NCBI GenBank assembly: GCA_013332095.1
Contig: JABENI010000015.1
Coordinates: forward strand, 42,100-106,099
Origin: Candidatus Bathyoplasma sp. NZ
Lineage (GTDB): Bacteria; Bacillota_I; Bacilli_A; MAG-NZ
Direction: 5' to 3'
DNA length: 64,000 bases
Within the stretch, counting starts at the first letter, position 1; each line of letters opens with the position of its first letter. Positions 1 to 9,732 of this stretch are shown piece after piece. Both the position numbers and the translations under genes were made by a program. The notes beneath the pieces are model-generated. The model saw only the letters and a list, made by a program, of their open reading frames with translations, ran no database searches and was not told where the DNA came from.

Positions 1-2043
1 TTCCTTAATCAATTTTCTACCTTCATAAATTTCAATATCAACACTATTATTATCTACTGCACCATCAGGATCAATAACTAGAATTTTAGTAGTAAAATCA
101 GATTGTGATACATCATTAACTACTATTTCAAATTCTGGTGTTTTTTTTATTGTCCTAAAGTTATAAGATGCTAAAATATCGCTACCGTCTTTTACTAGTA
201 ATCTGTAATTATATCTGTAGTCCATTAATGATTCCATTTCCTCTAATACAATAATATTGTTTGTTCCTTCAGGAATATCGTATTCCTGTTTAAGTGGACT
301 ACCGGTGCTGCTTAAATCTCCATCTGAGTTTACTTTGTATATCAATACGTCTAAGTCATCATCACCACTATTTATTCTATCTACTAGCAATTTTCCGTTT
401 ATTTTTCCGCTTTCTGATATAATTTCACTAAATTTCACATCAAACTGTGGGTCATTAGCTGCAGTTTTAGTCTCATATTTGCTAAGTCTTATATTAATTG
501 GATTATCATCACGGCGGGAATCAACAATTCTTATTTCGTAATTTTCCCTTTTTTTTAAGCCTTCAAAAGTAAGAATATTAGGACCATTATTATTAGAAAT
601 ATCTAGTTCTTTTTCTCTATGAGACCCATCATATAACTCTGCTTTTAAACTTGTACGTTCATTACTTGGATTATTTATTATAATTTCTGTTGTAATTGAA
701 TCATCAGTAACACTTGTCCAATTTATAACTGCATATGGTACAACGATATCCTCAACTTCTTTTGTCTTAGTATTGTATTGAGTGTAATTACCGTTTGAAT
801 CGATTGCACGAACTGCATATTCTTTTCTAACATCACCATATGTACTTGTATCTATTTTTAGATCCACATCATCACTATTACTGGATTCAAATTTATTTAT
901 CAGCTCATTATTTGAGTCTAGAGTTGAACCATCATAATCTATATTTGTAACATATCTATCATCTATCCATAGTTGATAAGAACATACTTTTTCATCAGTC
1001 GAAGCAGTTGTACAACCTACTGAAGCTCCACCTAAAGGTTCGTAAAATCCGACAATTATCTCTGATTCAACACCCTCTCCTGTCTCACCATCTTCATCAT
1101 CATCATCTTCATCTCCTGCAACTATATCAAGATGTTTAGTCTTTAAACTCGCTAAACTTGGTCCAGTTATATTTAAGTAAAAACTAATTGATGCTCCATT
1201 TCCTAATTTATCTTTCCAATATACAACAACCTCTTCTTCGCTAAATTCATGTTCAATATTTCGCAAAGCTCCTTGTAAATCTTCAAAATCGCCTCTCCTG
1301 TAATCAACAGATGATCCTGTAATTTGTCCTTCAATTTTATACTCATAAATATCATCTCTACTATTAATTACTTCTATTGTATCTCTTTCAAAAATATTTA
1401 CTACTTCCCAGACATTAGAATTGTCTGCATCAGGAGTTTTATTAGGTACCTCTATATTTTTTCTTACTCCTAAACTAAAATCATTCTTAACGATATCACT
1501 TATTTTAAAACGCTCATATGTAATCGTTACTATCGGTGCGTTTCTATCAATTTCAAACTTCTTGCTCGCACTTCTCCTAATAATTGAGTCATTATCTCTT
1601 CTAGCTTCTACTGAAACGGTAACTTTTTTATCAAACCATTCATCCTCATTGATATATACCTCAATTCCATCATCTTCTTCATATCCACTATCATCTACTC
1701 GTATTTCCGCATCATCTAATACGCTATATCCAGCAGGACCATTTTCACCTTCTGTATGTCCAGATTTCCAACTACTATTGCTATCCTCATCAAACACTGG
1801 CATATTGATTAAATTTCGAAAATTTGGCGCATTGTTAAACGTTAGAATATAATAGTCAGCATCATCTTCTTCGGCCCATTTAAGCGTAATAAAATCAGCA
1901 TTTGTTTTAAAAGTTCCTGATTCAACGTAGCCATTTTCATCTTCTCCACTGATGCTCAAACTATATTCTGTAGCTTTTACATTAGTAGTTACTAATGTAA
2001 GAGCTAAAAGTAAAAAACTAAATATCCCTATCTTTTTTTTCAT
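1..2043 (-). CDS. Large secreted surface protein, C-terminus cut by window edge
   Basis: A reading frame runs without a stop from an ATG at 2043 to base 1, so at least 681 residues are present and the C-terminus lies outside the window. A strong ribosome site (GGAGGAG) lies about 8 bases before the ATG. The N-terminus is a signal peptide: Lys-rich start, a hydrophobic run, then a small-residue cut site near residues 22-26 (VKA). The rest is acidic and beta-rich with no recognised catalytic motif. It is a paralogue of the next gene: both carry a Cys-containing block (SYQLWIDDRY here, AYQLWVNDVY there) followed by a DYDG/SYDG motif, at similar positions. The likely fold is a chain of fibronectin III or Ig-like modules exposed on the cell surface. 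Being open at the window edge, it is easily missed by ORF listing. Ligand and role are unknown. Confidence 0.8.
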   Translation of the reverse strand, partial: MKKKIGIFSFLLLALTLVTTNVKATEYSLSISGEDENGYVESGTFKTNADFITLKWAEEDDADYYILTFNNAPNFRNLINMPVFDEDSNSSWKSGHTEGENGPAGYSVLDDAEIRVDDSGYEEDDGIEVYINEDEWFDKKVTVSVEARRDNDSIIRRSASKKFEIDRNAPIVTITYERFKISDIVKNDFSLGVRKNIEVPNKTPDADNSNVWEVVNIFERDTIEVINSRDDIYEYKIEGQITGSSVDYRRGDFEDLQGALRNIEHEFSEEEVVVYWKDKLGNGASISFYLNITGPSLASLKTKHLDIVAGDEDDDDEDGETGEGVESEIIVGFYEPLGGASVGCTTASTDEKVCSYQLWIDDRYVTNIDYDGSTLDSNNELINKFESSNSDDVDLKIDTSTYGDVRKEYAVRAIDSNGNYTQYNTKTKEVEDIVVPYAVINWTSVTDDSITTEIIINNPSNERTSLKAELYDGSHREKELDISNNNGPNILTFEGLKKRENYEIRIVDSRRDDNPINIRLSKYETKTAANDPQFDVKFSEIISESGKINGKLLVDRINSGDDDLDVLIYKVNSDGDLSSTGSPLKQEYDIPEGTNNIIVLEEMESLMDYRYNYRLLVKDGSDILASYNFRTIKKTPEFEIVVNDVSQSDFTTKILVIDPDGAVDNNSVDIEIYEGRKLIKE

Positions 2044-2405
2044 GTTTACTCTCCTCCTGATTTTTTATAAATTCACTCACAATCGGTAAATCAACATTAA
2101 TGATTAATTTTTTGGACTGAATTTAAATTATCTCCTTCTTATTAATTTTCAAGTTATTTTGAAAATAACCTCACTCCTTATTATAATATATTTATTTGAA
2201 ATAATCCACAAAATAATTAATTTTTTTTTTTATTTTTATTGATAAAATTTCCTAAATATTTTTGAACCTACAATAATATATGCAAATTTCATTTCAAATA
2301 ATAAAAAATTAATTAATTATTCAAGAGATATCTATTTAATTTTACCATAAAAACATTGCTTTTACATCGTTTTTAGTAAAATATTTTGAATTTATTTTTT
2401 TACCC
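2044..2405. other. Intergenic spacer between the two surface-protein paralogues
   Basis: Very AT-rich. It holds the leader of the 1-2043 gene, with its ribosome site next to 2044, and the region downstream of the following gene. Homopolymer runs are frequent. No coding frame or RNA gene is recognisable. Confidence 0.6.
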
Positions 2406-2440
2406 AAAAAAGACATTAATTAAAAAATCAATGTCTTTAT
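2406..2440 (-). terminator. Rho-independent terminator of the 2446-5952 gene
   Basis: Perfect 9-bp stem AAAGACATT/AATGTCTTT directly after the stop codon on the minus strand, followed by a run of T. The other strand also has a T-rich tail. Confidence 0.75.
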
Positions 2441-2445
2441 TTTTT

Positions 2446-5400
2446 CTAATACTCTCTTCTTTTGATCACCCAGTAAGAACCCGCTCCGATTACTGCGATG
2501 CTAACTGCTGTTGCAATTACTATAATTGTTGGTGTAACCTTTAAATTTATTATTTTCTTGTTGTCTAATGGTAAAATACTAGCGTTCGAAACAGTTTTTA
2601 TAGTTTCTTCATCTACGATATAATCAGCAGTTACAGTTATCTCATTATTGTTGTACGGTAATGAAATTTGCTTAGTAACTACTAATATTTCCAAGTCACC
2701 TCTAGTAAACGGTACTTTTTCTGTTTGACATTCATCTCTATTTTTAATATCACAAATTTTTAGTATCAAGTCACCGCTAATTAGGAACCCAGGGTCATCC
2801 AAAGTAATTATAACAGTACCCAATTGAGGTTGATCTGAATTAGTTGCTGAAATATTTACAGTCGGTCTTTGCAAAGCTTTTTTTGTTGTTATAGATTCTT
2901 CAGTTAAAATTTTTTTATCTCCGGAGACACCAGTTGTTTCAATAGAAATTTTATAATTATTGTCGGCAAACAATTCACTGAATTCTACTGAATTTATTCC
3001 ACCAGTTAATAATTTTTGCTCAACTATTACTTCTTCTAAATATAAAACTGCATAAACATCAGTTTTTATATCTTCTTTAACATCCACACTGAATGATATT
3101 TTTTTTTCTCCCACAACTCTATTAGTAATACTAGCGCTTATTAATTTTTCAGTTCTTATCTGCCTTTTTACTAAATCCTCTCGAACAACTATTCCTTCTG
3201 CATCTACATGATTAGCTCTAACTACAATTTCATACAAATTGTCAGGTGATAAATTGTTATACTCAAATTTTTTCGCTGTGCCTGCATAAATATTTAAATT
3301 TACTAAGTTTTTATTACCATCACTTAAATTATTTAATCTAACTTCTAATGTGTCCGCATAGCGATTTGTGTCTGTTACCATAATAGTCAAATCAATTGTA
3401 TCAGAAGTTATCAACTCTAAACCATCTATAAATTCAACAGTTGGTTTAGCTTTTTTTGTTCTATAAATCGGTGTTGTTTCAAAAAAGGATATTGTAATTG
3501 GTTCACTATTTGAACTTAATTGATAACGTGCCTCAACATTAATATGATAATTTTTTAACGGCTTTAAATTTTCAAATTTTAATCCTTCGGTAGTTCCTGC
3601 CTTTAAATCAATGCTCCCACCCATTAGTACTCCATTTTCATATAAAAATGCTTTTATTATCTTTAAAGTTTCATCTTCATCGTTAATAACAGTTGAAAAC
3701 GTAAGCGTATCCTCTGTCATAACCACATCTTTAATTTCCATAGTTGGCAAACTTTTAGCAGTATAGAAGTAATCTGAATACACTAAACCACTGCTAATTT
3801 CTTCATCTTTATCTAAAACATTATAACTACTGTAAGCTTTTATCGTATATTTAGTATTTTTTTCTAAACCTTTTGGAGTAATGGTAATTCTATTTTTACC
3901 GTTGATAAGAATTTCCCCAGAACTATCATTACCAGGATCATTAGAATTATTGAAATCAACAATAACAAGTTTTCCTTCATCGTAAACTTCAATTCTCAAC
4001 CCCTTAGACTCCTCTGTATCAATAATAGCATTATCTAAGTCATCAATTAAAAACTCCATACTAATTTTATCTTCTTTCACATCAATTAAATTTACTTCAA
4101 ATTTTGGTTTACTTTTTACTGCTCTAAAATTATAAATAGCTATTATTTCTCCTTCGACTTCAACATAAATACGATAATTTGTCCCAAAAGTCAATTGGCT
4201 AAATTGGTTCAGATTAACTTCCGTATTATCATCTTGCTCATCTACTCTAATTAGTTTTCTATCTGCTTCTGCACCACGTGTTTCATCACTATTTATCGGA
4301 TACAATTTCACTAAAATTTGATCATCGCCTGAATTTAATCGTTCAATGTCTAACACACTTTTAAAATTATTCCTCTCCACCACAGTAGATTTAAAATCAA
4401 TTGTAAATTCTTGTCCTGAATCTGCTGTTTTAATCGGATATTCTGTACCTAACATAGTTTTTATATTTTTAATATAACCAAATATTTTAAGCTTATATTC
4501 AGTATCTTTTTCTAAATCATTAAAAAAATATTCATTTACTGAGTTGCTTACTGAAATTACCTTTACTTGTCTATTTTGGTCATCATACAAAATTGCTCTT
4601 AAATTTCTCGCAACTCCATTTGGGTCATAAACATTTAATTCAAATTTAATTTTTTCCTTTGTAACTGTCGACCAATTAATTATCGCAAAAGGAGCAACAA
4701 CATCTTCGGTAACTCCATCCTTTTTTGGATATACACTGTAGTTCCCATCAGTATCTATTGCACGTACTTCATAATAATTAGTTACACTTCCATAGTCAAA
4801 CGTTTTAATATCATAATTTATGCTGTTAACTGGATTTACAAAATCACTTGTTCCATCATAGGAAATGTTGTTCTCATATACATCATTTACCCACAGTTGA
4901 TACGCACATGTTTTGCCAGTTTCTGCATTGTTACAAGATGGACTTCCAAAATTTGTTTCAAACCATTCAACTTTTACCGTTGTATCAATTCCATCGGTTT
5001 TATCTGAATCGGTGTCATCTGAATCAATGTTTGAAATAATTATACTTTTATTAGTTGGTAATGCCGGGCCTATTACGTCTAAATAAAATATGTATTCACC
5101 TTCATTCTCTAATTTATCTTTAACATATAAATAAATTTTAGCTTCTTTTTTGTTTGCAATATGACTATTGTCGATTGTTCTTAAACTTTTTTCTAAATCA
5201 ACCGCATTTCCTTGACGATAATTTTCATAAGTTGTTTGCGCTGCGCCCACAATTTTATATTCGTATATTTCGGAATTGAGATCGACAACATCGATTGTTT
5301 TTTGTTCAAAGAAATTAATATTTTTATTAACTCTAACATTGATGATATTTGGCTGACCATCAGCCTCTGTAATATCCCTTACTCGACCATTAAGATCACC

Positions 5401-5952
5401 ATCAACAATTTTACTAGTTTTTATATCTTCAAACTGAATTGTTATATCTGGAGCTAATCTATCAATAGTCACCTTTAAAGGTTCTTGATTTCCCACCAGG
5501 ATATCAGTCCCCTTAAATACTTCAACACTAATTAATAATTCTCTACCTTCCCACTCCTCATCAAACACATCTAACGCAAAACCAATATCTTCATCATAGT
5601 CGTTATCAGTAATACTTAATGTGTTTAAATTATTAACAGTGTAATCAGCATCGGTACCTCGTTTATCTTCATCTCTATGAGCACTTTTATATTCACCTGA
5701 AGGATTTGGATAGTTATCAAGATTTTTTAAATTCGGAGCTCCTTCTATTATTATCTGGTATCCATCTGCTCGTTCGACTTCATTCCAAGTAATAATAATT
5801 GTTTCAGTTTTAGTCTCTAATGTTGTTGTGTCGAATTGTTTATCAAGTTCAATAGGTCTCACTTTCACATCAAAATAAGTCGCATTTGTTTTTACTGCCA
5901 ATCCTAGTATAATTATTGAAACCATACTTATAATTTTTATTACATTTTTCAC
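2446..5952 (-). CDS. Secreted multi-domain (FnIII/Ig-like) surface protein with C-terminal membrane anchor
   Basis: 1,168 residues from a GTG start with ribosome site GAGGTG. Residues 1-25 form a signal peptide ending in KTNAT. The body is a run of about 80-110-residue beta-rich modules, each with phrases such as 'LEKNTKYTIKAYS' or 'LSPDNLYEIVVRA' that resemble the late strands of fibronectin III folds. Residues about 1140-1163 are a hydrophobic helix followed by KRREY, a positively charged stop-transfer tail. The protein is therefore probably anchored in the membrane by its C-terminus with the modules outside. There is no LPXTG motif. It is a paralogue of the upstream 1-2043 gene. No enzymatic motif is visible; adhesion or cell-surface structure is the plain inference. 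Confidence 0.85.
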   Translation of the reverse strand: MKNVIKIISMVSIIILGLAVKTNATYFDVKVRPIELDKQFDTTTLETKTETIIITWNEVERADGYQIIIEGAPNLKNLDNYPNPSGEYKSAHRDEDKRGTDADYTVNNLNTLSITDNDYDEDIGFALDVFDEEWEGRELLISVEVFKGTDILVGNQEPLKVTIDRLAPDITIQFEDIKTSKIVDGDLNGRVRDITEADGQPNIINVRVNKNINFFEQKTIDVVDLNSEIYEYKIVGAAQTTYENYRQGNAVDLEKSLRTIDNSHIANKKEAKIYLYVKDKLENEGEYIFYLDVIGPALPTNKSIIISNIDSDDTDSDKTDGIDTTVKVEWFETNFGSPSCNNAETGKTCAYQLWVNDVYENNISYDGTSDFVNPVNSINYDIKTFDYGSVTNYYEVRAIDTDGNYSVYPKKDGVTEDVVAPFAIINWSTVTKEKIKFELNVYDPNGVARNLRAILYDDQNRQVKVISVSNSVNEYFFNDLEKDTEYKLKIFGYIKNIKTMLGTEYPIKTADSGQEFTIDFKSTVVERNNFKSVLDIERLNSGDDQILVKLYPINSDETRGAEADRKLIRVDEQDDNTEVNLNQFSQLTFGTNYRIYVEVEGEIIAIYNFRAVKSKPKFEVNLIDVKEDKISMEFLIDDLDNAIIDTEESKGLRIEVYDEGKLVIVDFNNSNDPGNDSSGEILINGKNRITITPKGLEKNTKYTIKAYSSYNVLDKDEEISSGLVYSDYFYTAKSLPTMEIKDVVMTEDTLTFSTVINDEDETLKIIKAFLYENGVLMGGSIDLKAGTTEGLKFENLKPLKNYHINVEARYQLSSNSEPITISFFETTPIYRTKKAKPTVEFIDGLELITSDTIDLTIMVTDTNRYADTLEVRLNNLSDGNKNLVNLNIYAGTAKKFEYNNLSPDNLYEIVVRANHVDAEGIVVREDLVKRQIRTEKLISASITNRVVGEKKISFSVDVKEDIKTDVYAVLYLEEVIVEQKLLTGGINSVEFSELFADNNYKISIETTGVSGDKKILTEESITTKKALQRPTVNISATNSDQPQLGTVIITLDDPGFLISGDLILKICDIKNRDECQTEKVPFTRGDLEILVVTKQISLPYNNNEITVTADYIVDEETIKTVSNASILPLDNKKIINLKVTPTIIVIATAVSIAVIGAGSYWVIKRREY

Positions 5953-6263
5953 TTTCGCACCTCAAATATAGTTTGCACAAATTGTTACACAACAAAAATA
6001 ATGCTTATAATTTTTCTTATAATTACACCGTTTGTTTCCGTTAATTATATCATAATATTATCAAAATTATCAAAAAAAAATCAAAAAAATTAGTGGTAAA
6101 TTTTATAAACATTTTAAAACAAAAAAATCAATTTAATTTAACATTTATTTTTAAAAAAACGGTTTTTTAGTCTAATAAAAGCAATATAATCAACTTATCT
6201 TTTTAACATATCTGATAATCATAATTAATTTTTATAACCTCTATTAATAAACATCTTTAATTA
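5953..6263. other. Intergenic spacer with leader of the surface-protein gene
   Basis: AT-rich spacer holding the leader of the 2446-5952 gene and the downstream region of deoD. The deoD side shows only a weak A-run/T-run symmetry near 6152-6168. No gene is visible. Confidence 0.55.
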
Positions 6264-6983
6264 TTATTCAGCTAATTCTAAAGCAATTTTCATCATTTTG
6301 GTAAATGTCTTTTCTCTTTCGGTAAAATTAGTCGCTTGTTTTGTTTCAAGATTATCTGAAACGGTTAGTAGACAAGCTGCTTTTTTCCCTAATATTTTTG
6401 CATTGGCAAATAAAGCAAATGCTTCCATTTCGACTACTTGACATTTCTTTTCATCTCTAATCTGAATATATTCTGTAAATTTTTCACGGTAAAAAACATC
6501 TGATGAGTGAACTTTTACCAATTCAATATCAATTGCCAAACTTTCGGCAATTTTTATCAATGCTGAATTTAATTGTTCATTTGGCTCAATTGTCTCTTGC
6601 TGATATCCACTCTGGATTTTCGCAAACGTCGATTCAGACCAGACATCTTTTGCTAGCACTACATCATATAAATTTAATTCTTTTGTATATGCACCACAAG
6701 AACCGATTCTCACGATATTCTCCACTCCATAAAATTTAAACAATTCATAGGAATAAATTCCGATTGAAGGCATTCCCATTCCTGACCCCATTACAGAAAT
6801 TTTACGACCTTTATAAGTTCCCGTAAATCCTTTCATTCCTCTAACATTGTTAAACATTTTGGCATTTTCTAAAAATGTATCAGCGATAAACTTCGCTCTT
6901 TTCGGATCACCTGGCATTAAAACAGTTTTAGCAATATCGCCTAATTTCGCTTCATTGTGAGCAGTTGGTACATTAGATTTCAT
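6264..6983 (-). CDS. deoD: Purine-nucleoside phosphorylase, DeoD type
   Basis: 239 residues, the normal length for the hexameric NP-I family. It splits (deoxy)purine nucleosides with phosphate into the free base and (deoxy)ribose 1-phosphate in the cytoplasm, serving purine salvage. Visible motifs are the phosphate-binding MPGDPKRA (residues 23-30), VMGSGMGMPS (64-73), RIGSCGAY (92-99), the ribose/base-binding VEMEAFALFA, and TVSDNLET with the Asp that protonates purine N7. A good ribosome site (GGGAGG) precedes the ATG. The gene stands alone between a surface-protein gene and gap, with its own promoter, and looks monocistronic. Confidence 0.96.
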   Translation of the reverse strand: MKSNVPTAHNEAKLGDIAKTVLMPGDPKRAKFIADTFLENAKMFNNVRGMKGFTGTYKGRKISVMGSGMGMPSIGIYSYELFKFYGVENIVRIGSCGAYTKELNLYDVVLAKDVWSESTFAKIQSGYQQETIEPNEQLNSALIKIAESLAIDIELVKVHSSDVFYREKFTEYIQIRDEKKCQVVEMEAFALFANAKILGKKAACLLTVSDNLETKQATNFTEREKTFTKMMKIALELAE

Positions 6984-7057
6984 TTTATTTCCTCCCTAAT
7001 TTTTATTTCTAATTTATTAAAAATAAATAAAAATATTTTCCTGTCTTAGTATTAAAT

Positions 7058-7066
7058 AGTATAGCA
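7058..7066 (-). promoter_or_regulatory. Extended -10 promoter element for deoD
   Basis: On the minus strand TGCTATACT gives an extended -10 about 75 bases before the deoD start. The -35 region is weak, as is usual for extended -10 promoters. Confidence 0.45.
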
Positions 7067-7164
7067 TTTTTTTTACTCCGATAAATAGATTTTATTGATT
7101 TTTCTAACAATTATTATCAATAAACTTTAATCTTCAAAATAAAATAAAATTTTTATTCAAAGAA

Positions 7165-7202
7165 AGGTAAAAATGAATTGCTTCTCAACAATTCACTTTT
7201 AT
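7165..7202 (-). terminator. Terminator of gap
   Basis: About 20 bases after the gap stop codon, the minus strand has arm AAGTGAATTG (one G-T pair), an 8-base loop, and arm CAATTCATTT running into T residues. Confidence 0.7.
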
Positions 7203-7218
7203 TTTATTCGATATTTTT

Positions 7219-8223
7219 TTATTGCATTAAATATTTAATTGTACGTACCATTTGCGAAACATAACTCATTTCATTGTCATACCAAGTTAAAACTTTTACT
7301 AATTGTTTTCCTTCTACTTCAATTACCTTCGTACATTGTGCATCAAATAAAGAGCCATAATTACTACCAATAACATCACTCGATACTATCGGATCTTCAG
7401 TATATCCTAAACTTTCATTAGTTGCTGCTTTTATCACTTTGTTAATTTCTTCAACTGTTACTTTTTTCTCTAAATCCAGTACTAAATCCACACATGAACC
7501 AGTAATCGTTGGTACTCTTAAAGCCCCTCCATCTAATTTACCTAGTAATTCGGGCATAACTTTTCCGACCGCAACTGCGGCTCCTGTACTGGTTGGTACA
7601 ATATTTGTTGCTGCTGCTCTACCTCTTCTAGCGTTGATATCTTTTCTACTAGGTCCATCTAAGATATTTTGGTCATTTGTATAAGCATGAACAGTTGTCA
7701 TGTATCCTTTGATAATTTTAAAATTATCATTTAAAACTTTCGCTACTAATGCTAGACAATTAGTTGTACAAGATGCTGCTGAAATAACTGTTTCAGTTCC
7801 ATCTAAAATTTGGTGATTCACATTATAAACAATCGATTTTAAATCACCTTTTGCGGGAGCAGAGATAACTACTTTTTTCGCTCCTGCTTCAATATGAGCG
7901 CTTGCTTTTTCTTTGGAAGTAAAAAAACCAGTACATTCTAACACAACATCTACACCTAAACTACTCCATGGTAATTCTTTTGGATTTGGTTTTGCATAAA
8001 TTTCAATTTCTCTACCATCAATTACAATGGAATTTTCTTTCGCCTCAATTGAGTTAATTTTATAACTCCCTTGTGAAGAATCATACTTTAATAAATACGC
8101 CAACGTTCTCGGATCTGTTAAATCATTTATTGCCACTATCTGATAATTTTTATCTTCATTCATTAATCTAAATGCTAATCTCCCGATTCGACCGAAACCA
8201 TTTATCGCTACTTTTACTGCCAT
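7219..8223 (-). CDS. gap: Glyceraldehyde-3-phosphate dehydrogenase (type I)
   Basis: 334 residues, full length. It oxidises glyceraldehyde 3-phosphate to 1,3-bisphosphoglycerate with reduction of NAD in glycolysis. The Rossmann motif [10 protein letters not shown] is at residues 7-16, NAD-type acidic residues follow in INDLTD (32-37), the catalytic cysteine C152 lies in SAASCTTNC, and the partner histidine is H179 in TTVHAYT. The C-terminal WYDNEMSYV block is present. Ribosome site AGGAGAG lies about 8 bases before the ATG. The gene has its own promoter and terminator, so glycolytic genes are split here between this locus and the pfkA-pyk operon. Confidence 0.97.
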   Translation of the reverse strand: MAVKVAINGFGRIGRLAFRLMNEDKNYQIVAINDLTDPRTLAYLLKYDSSQGSYKINSIEAKENSIVIDGREIEIYAKPNPKELPWSSLGVDVVLECTGFFTSKEKASAHIEAGAKKVVISAPAKGDLKSIVYNVNHQILDGTETVISAASCTTNCLALVAKVLNDNFKIIKGYMTTVHAYTNDQNILDGPSRKDINARRGRAAATNIVPTSTGAAVAVGKVMPELLGKLDGGALRVPTITGSCVDLVLDLEKKVTVEEINKVIKAATNESLGYTEDPIVSSDVIGSNYGSLFDAQCTKVIEVEGKQLVKVLTWYDNEMSYVSQMVRTIKYLMQ

Positions 8224-8263
8224 TTTTTCACTCTCCTACTAAATTTAAATTTTTCTCACTATT

Positions 8264-8269
8264 ATTATA
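8264..8269 (-). promoter_or_regulatory. -10 box for gap
   Basis: Consensus TATAAT on the minus strand about 40 bases before the gap ATG. The -35 region is poorly conserved. The gene is divergent from clpP. Confidence 0.45.
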
Positions 8270-8278
8270 CGACATTTT

Positions 8279-8338
8279 TTGAAAAAAATAAAATATATAC
8301 TCTATTAAGAACGATTTTATTTATTAAAACGTTTTATT
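8279..8338 (+). promoter_or_regulatory. clpP promoter region with imperfect palindrome
   Basis: TTGAAA (8279-8284) and TATTAA (8303-8308) with an 18-base gap make a weak sigma-A-like promoter. It is followed by AACGATTTTA ... TTAAAACGTT, an imperfect inverted repeat that could bind a repressor. No CIRCE or CtsR box could be seen. Confidence 0.35.
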
Positions 8339-8357
8339 AAATTTAGGAGGAAAAAAG

Positions 8358-8939
8358 ATGAATATACCATATGTAATTGAAAAAAATGGTAGCAGTGAGA
8401 GAAGTTATGACATTTATTCAAGATTATTAAAGGATCGTATAATTATGTTAAGTGGTGAAATAAACGATGCCGTGGCAAACTGTATAATTGCCCAATTCTT
8501 GTTTTTAGCTTCTCAAAGTGAAGAAGATATTAATTTTTACATTAATAGTCCTGGTGGTCATATCACTGCTGGCATGGCAATATTTGACACAATCAATTAT
8601 ATTAAACCCGATGTTTCAACTATTTGTGTTGGATTAGCAGCTAGCATGGGAGCATTTTTATTATCTAGCGGTACCGTTGGAAAAAGATATGCTTTAGAAA
8701 ATAGTGAAATATTAATCCATCAACCTTTAGGTGGAGTTAAAGGACAAGCTACTGACATCAAAATAGTTGCTGAACACATTTTAAAAGTTAGAAGTAGATT
8801 AAATTCAATCTTGAGTAAAAACACTAACCAGCCGTTGGATAAAATCGAAAAGGATACCGACAGAGATAACTACATGTTTGCTGAAGAAGCTTTAGCGTAT
8901 GGAATAATTGATAAAGTAGTTAAAAATTCTGATAAATAA
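8358..8939 (+). CDS. clpP: ATP-dependent Clp protease proteolytic subunit
   Basis: 193 residues, normal ClpP size. It forms the tetradecameric serine peptidase that degrades proteins unfolded by a Clp ATPase. The catalytic triad is visible: S96 in LAASMGAF, H121 in ILIHQPLGG and D170 in [18 protein letters not shown] (64-75) is the substrate-binding glycine loop. Strong ribosome site AGGAGG before the ATG at 8358. No clpX or clpC lies next to it. It is one of the few plus-strand genes and diverges from gap. Confidence 0.97.
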   Translation: MNIPYVIEKNGSSERSYDIYSRLLKDRIIMLSGEINDAVANCIIAQFLFLASQSEEDINFYINSPGGHITAGMAIFDTINYIKPDVSTICVGLAASMGAFLLSSGTVGKRYALENSEILIHQPLGGVKGQATDIKIVAEHILKVRSRLNSILSKNTNQPLDKIEKDTDRDNYMFAEEALAYGIIDKVVKNSDK

Positions 8940-9000
8940 AAAAGGATAAAATTTTTGTATTCGTCAAAAAATAACGAACAGATAAATAAATATTAATTGA

Positions 9001-9040
9001 AGCCTTGTTGAATTCTATATTCAATAGGGCTTTTATTTTC
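9001..9040 (+). terminator. Terminator of clpP
   Basis: 13-bp stem AGCCTTGTTGAAT / ATTCAATAGGGCT (two wobble pairs), loop TCTAT, then a T-rich tail, about 60 bases after the clpP stop. Confidence 0.8.
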
Positions 9041-9042
9041 GA

Positions 9043-9732
9043 TTAATTAACCTATTTAATGATTTTATTACAAAATATCTAATCAAGTTTTGCTTTGGAC
9101 ATTGGTCTTTTTCTTATGCTCTTTGTGATATTTTTCGAATAATCTTGATGCTAACAAGGTACTATTGTTAATGTTATTATAATCTATAAATATCTACATT
9201 TTTATTTAATTTATGAATACTGCTAATACTAACCTATTGCTATCAGCCAATTGCTCCGAAATTGTCATTTTAGCAACTACTAACTTTTGCTTTCATCTAC
9301 TAATATACTTTTTGTTAATAATCTCCAAATATATTATAAATGTGATGCCACTTAGCACTTCAATAGTTCCAATATTTATTGCCTTTTATTCTACTCCGCA
9401 TTTATGCTGGTATTATGTTTATAGCGTATAATAATTTCAAATCCACTTTTCATTTCTTATTTTCTAGTTTTAAATATATTATTATTTTCTCAAAGTGTAG
9501 TATTTTAAAATAAAAAGGTTGCTAATTAGCACCCTTTTTTTTAAATTATAAACTTTTTTTCACTACTAAATATACTTGTCATTATTAATTCCTAATAAAT
9601 GTTAGGCATATCTTTAATATCAATAATATTATATCAATCCGAATTTACTCTGATATTTCCTATTCTATTTACTATAATAAAATGTATAATTATCTTACTC
9701 TATCTGTATTGTAGCTACTTTATATACTACTG
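9043..9732. other. Non-coding 3' flank of array unit A
   Basis: No supported gene. From about 9290 rightwards it matches the flank at 13590-14038 with scattered changes. A short plus-strand frame at 9213-9431 has no ribosome site and is not kept as an open frame in the second copy. Confidence 0.6.
9511..9542 (-). terminator. Array terminator, copy A
   Basis: Hairpin GGTTGC TAATTA GCACCC with A-run and T-run on the two sides, about 190 bases past the stop of the copy A pseudogene. The same element recurs at 13813 and, degraded, at 18375. Confidence 0.65.

Noticed and set aside
8279..8338. CtsR or CIRCE operator before clpP
   Set aside because: Neither the GGTCAAA tandem nor the TTAGCACTC-N9-GAGTGCTAA repeat is present; only an imperfect palindrome is visible.
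9213..9431. 72-codon plus-strand frame as a gene
   Set aside because: No ribosome site, low-complexity translation, and the matching flank of the second array unit does not keep the frame.
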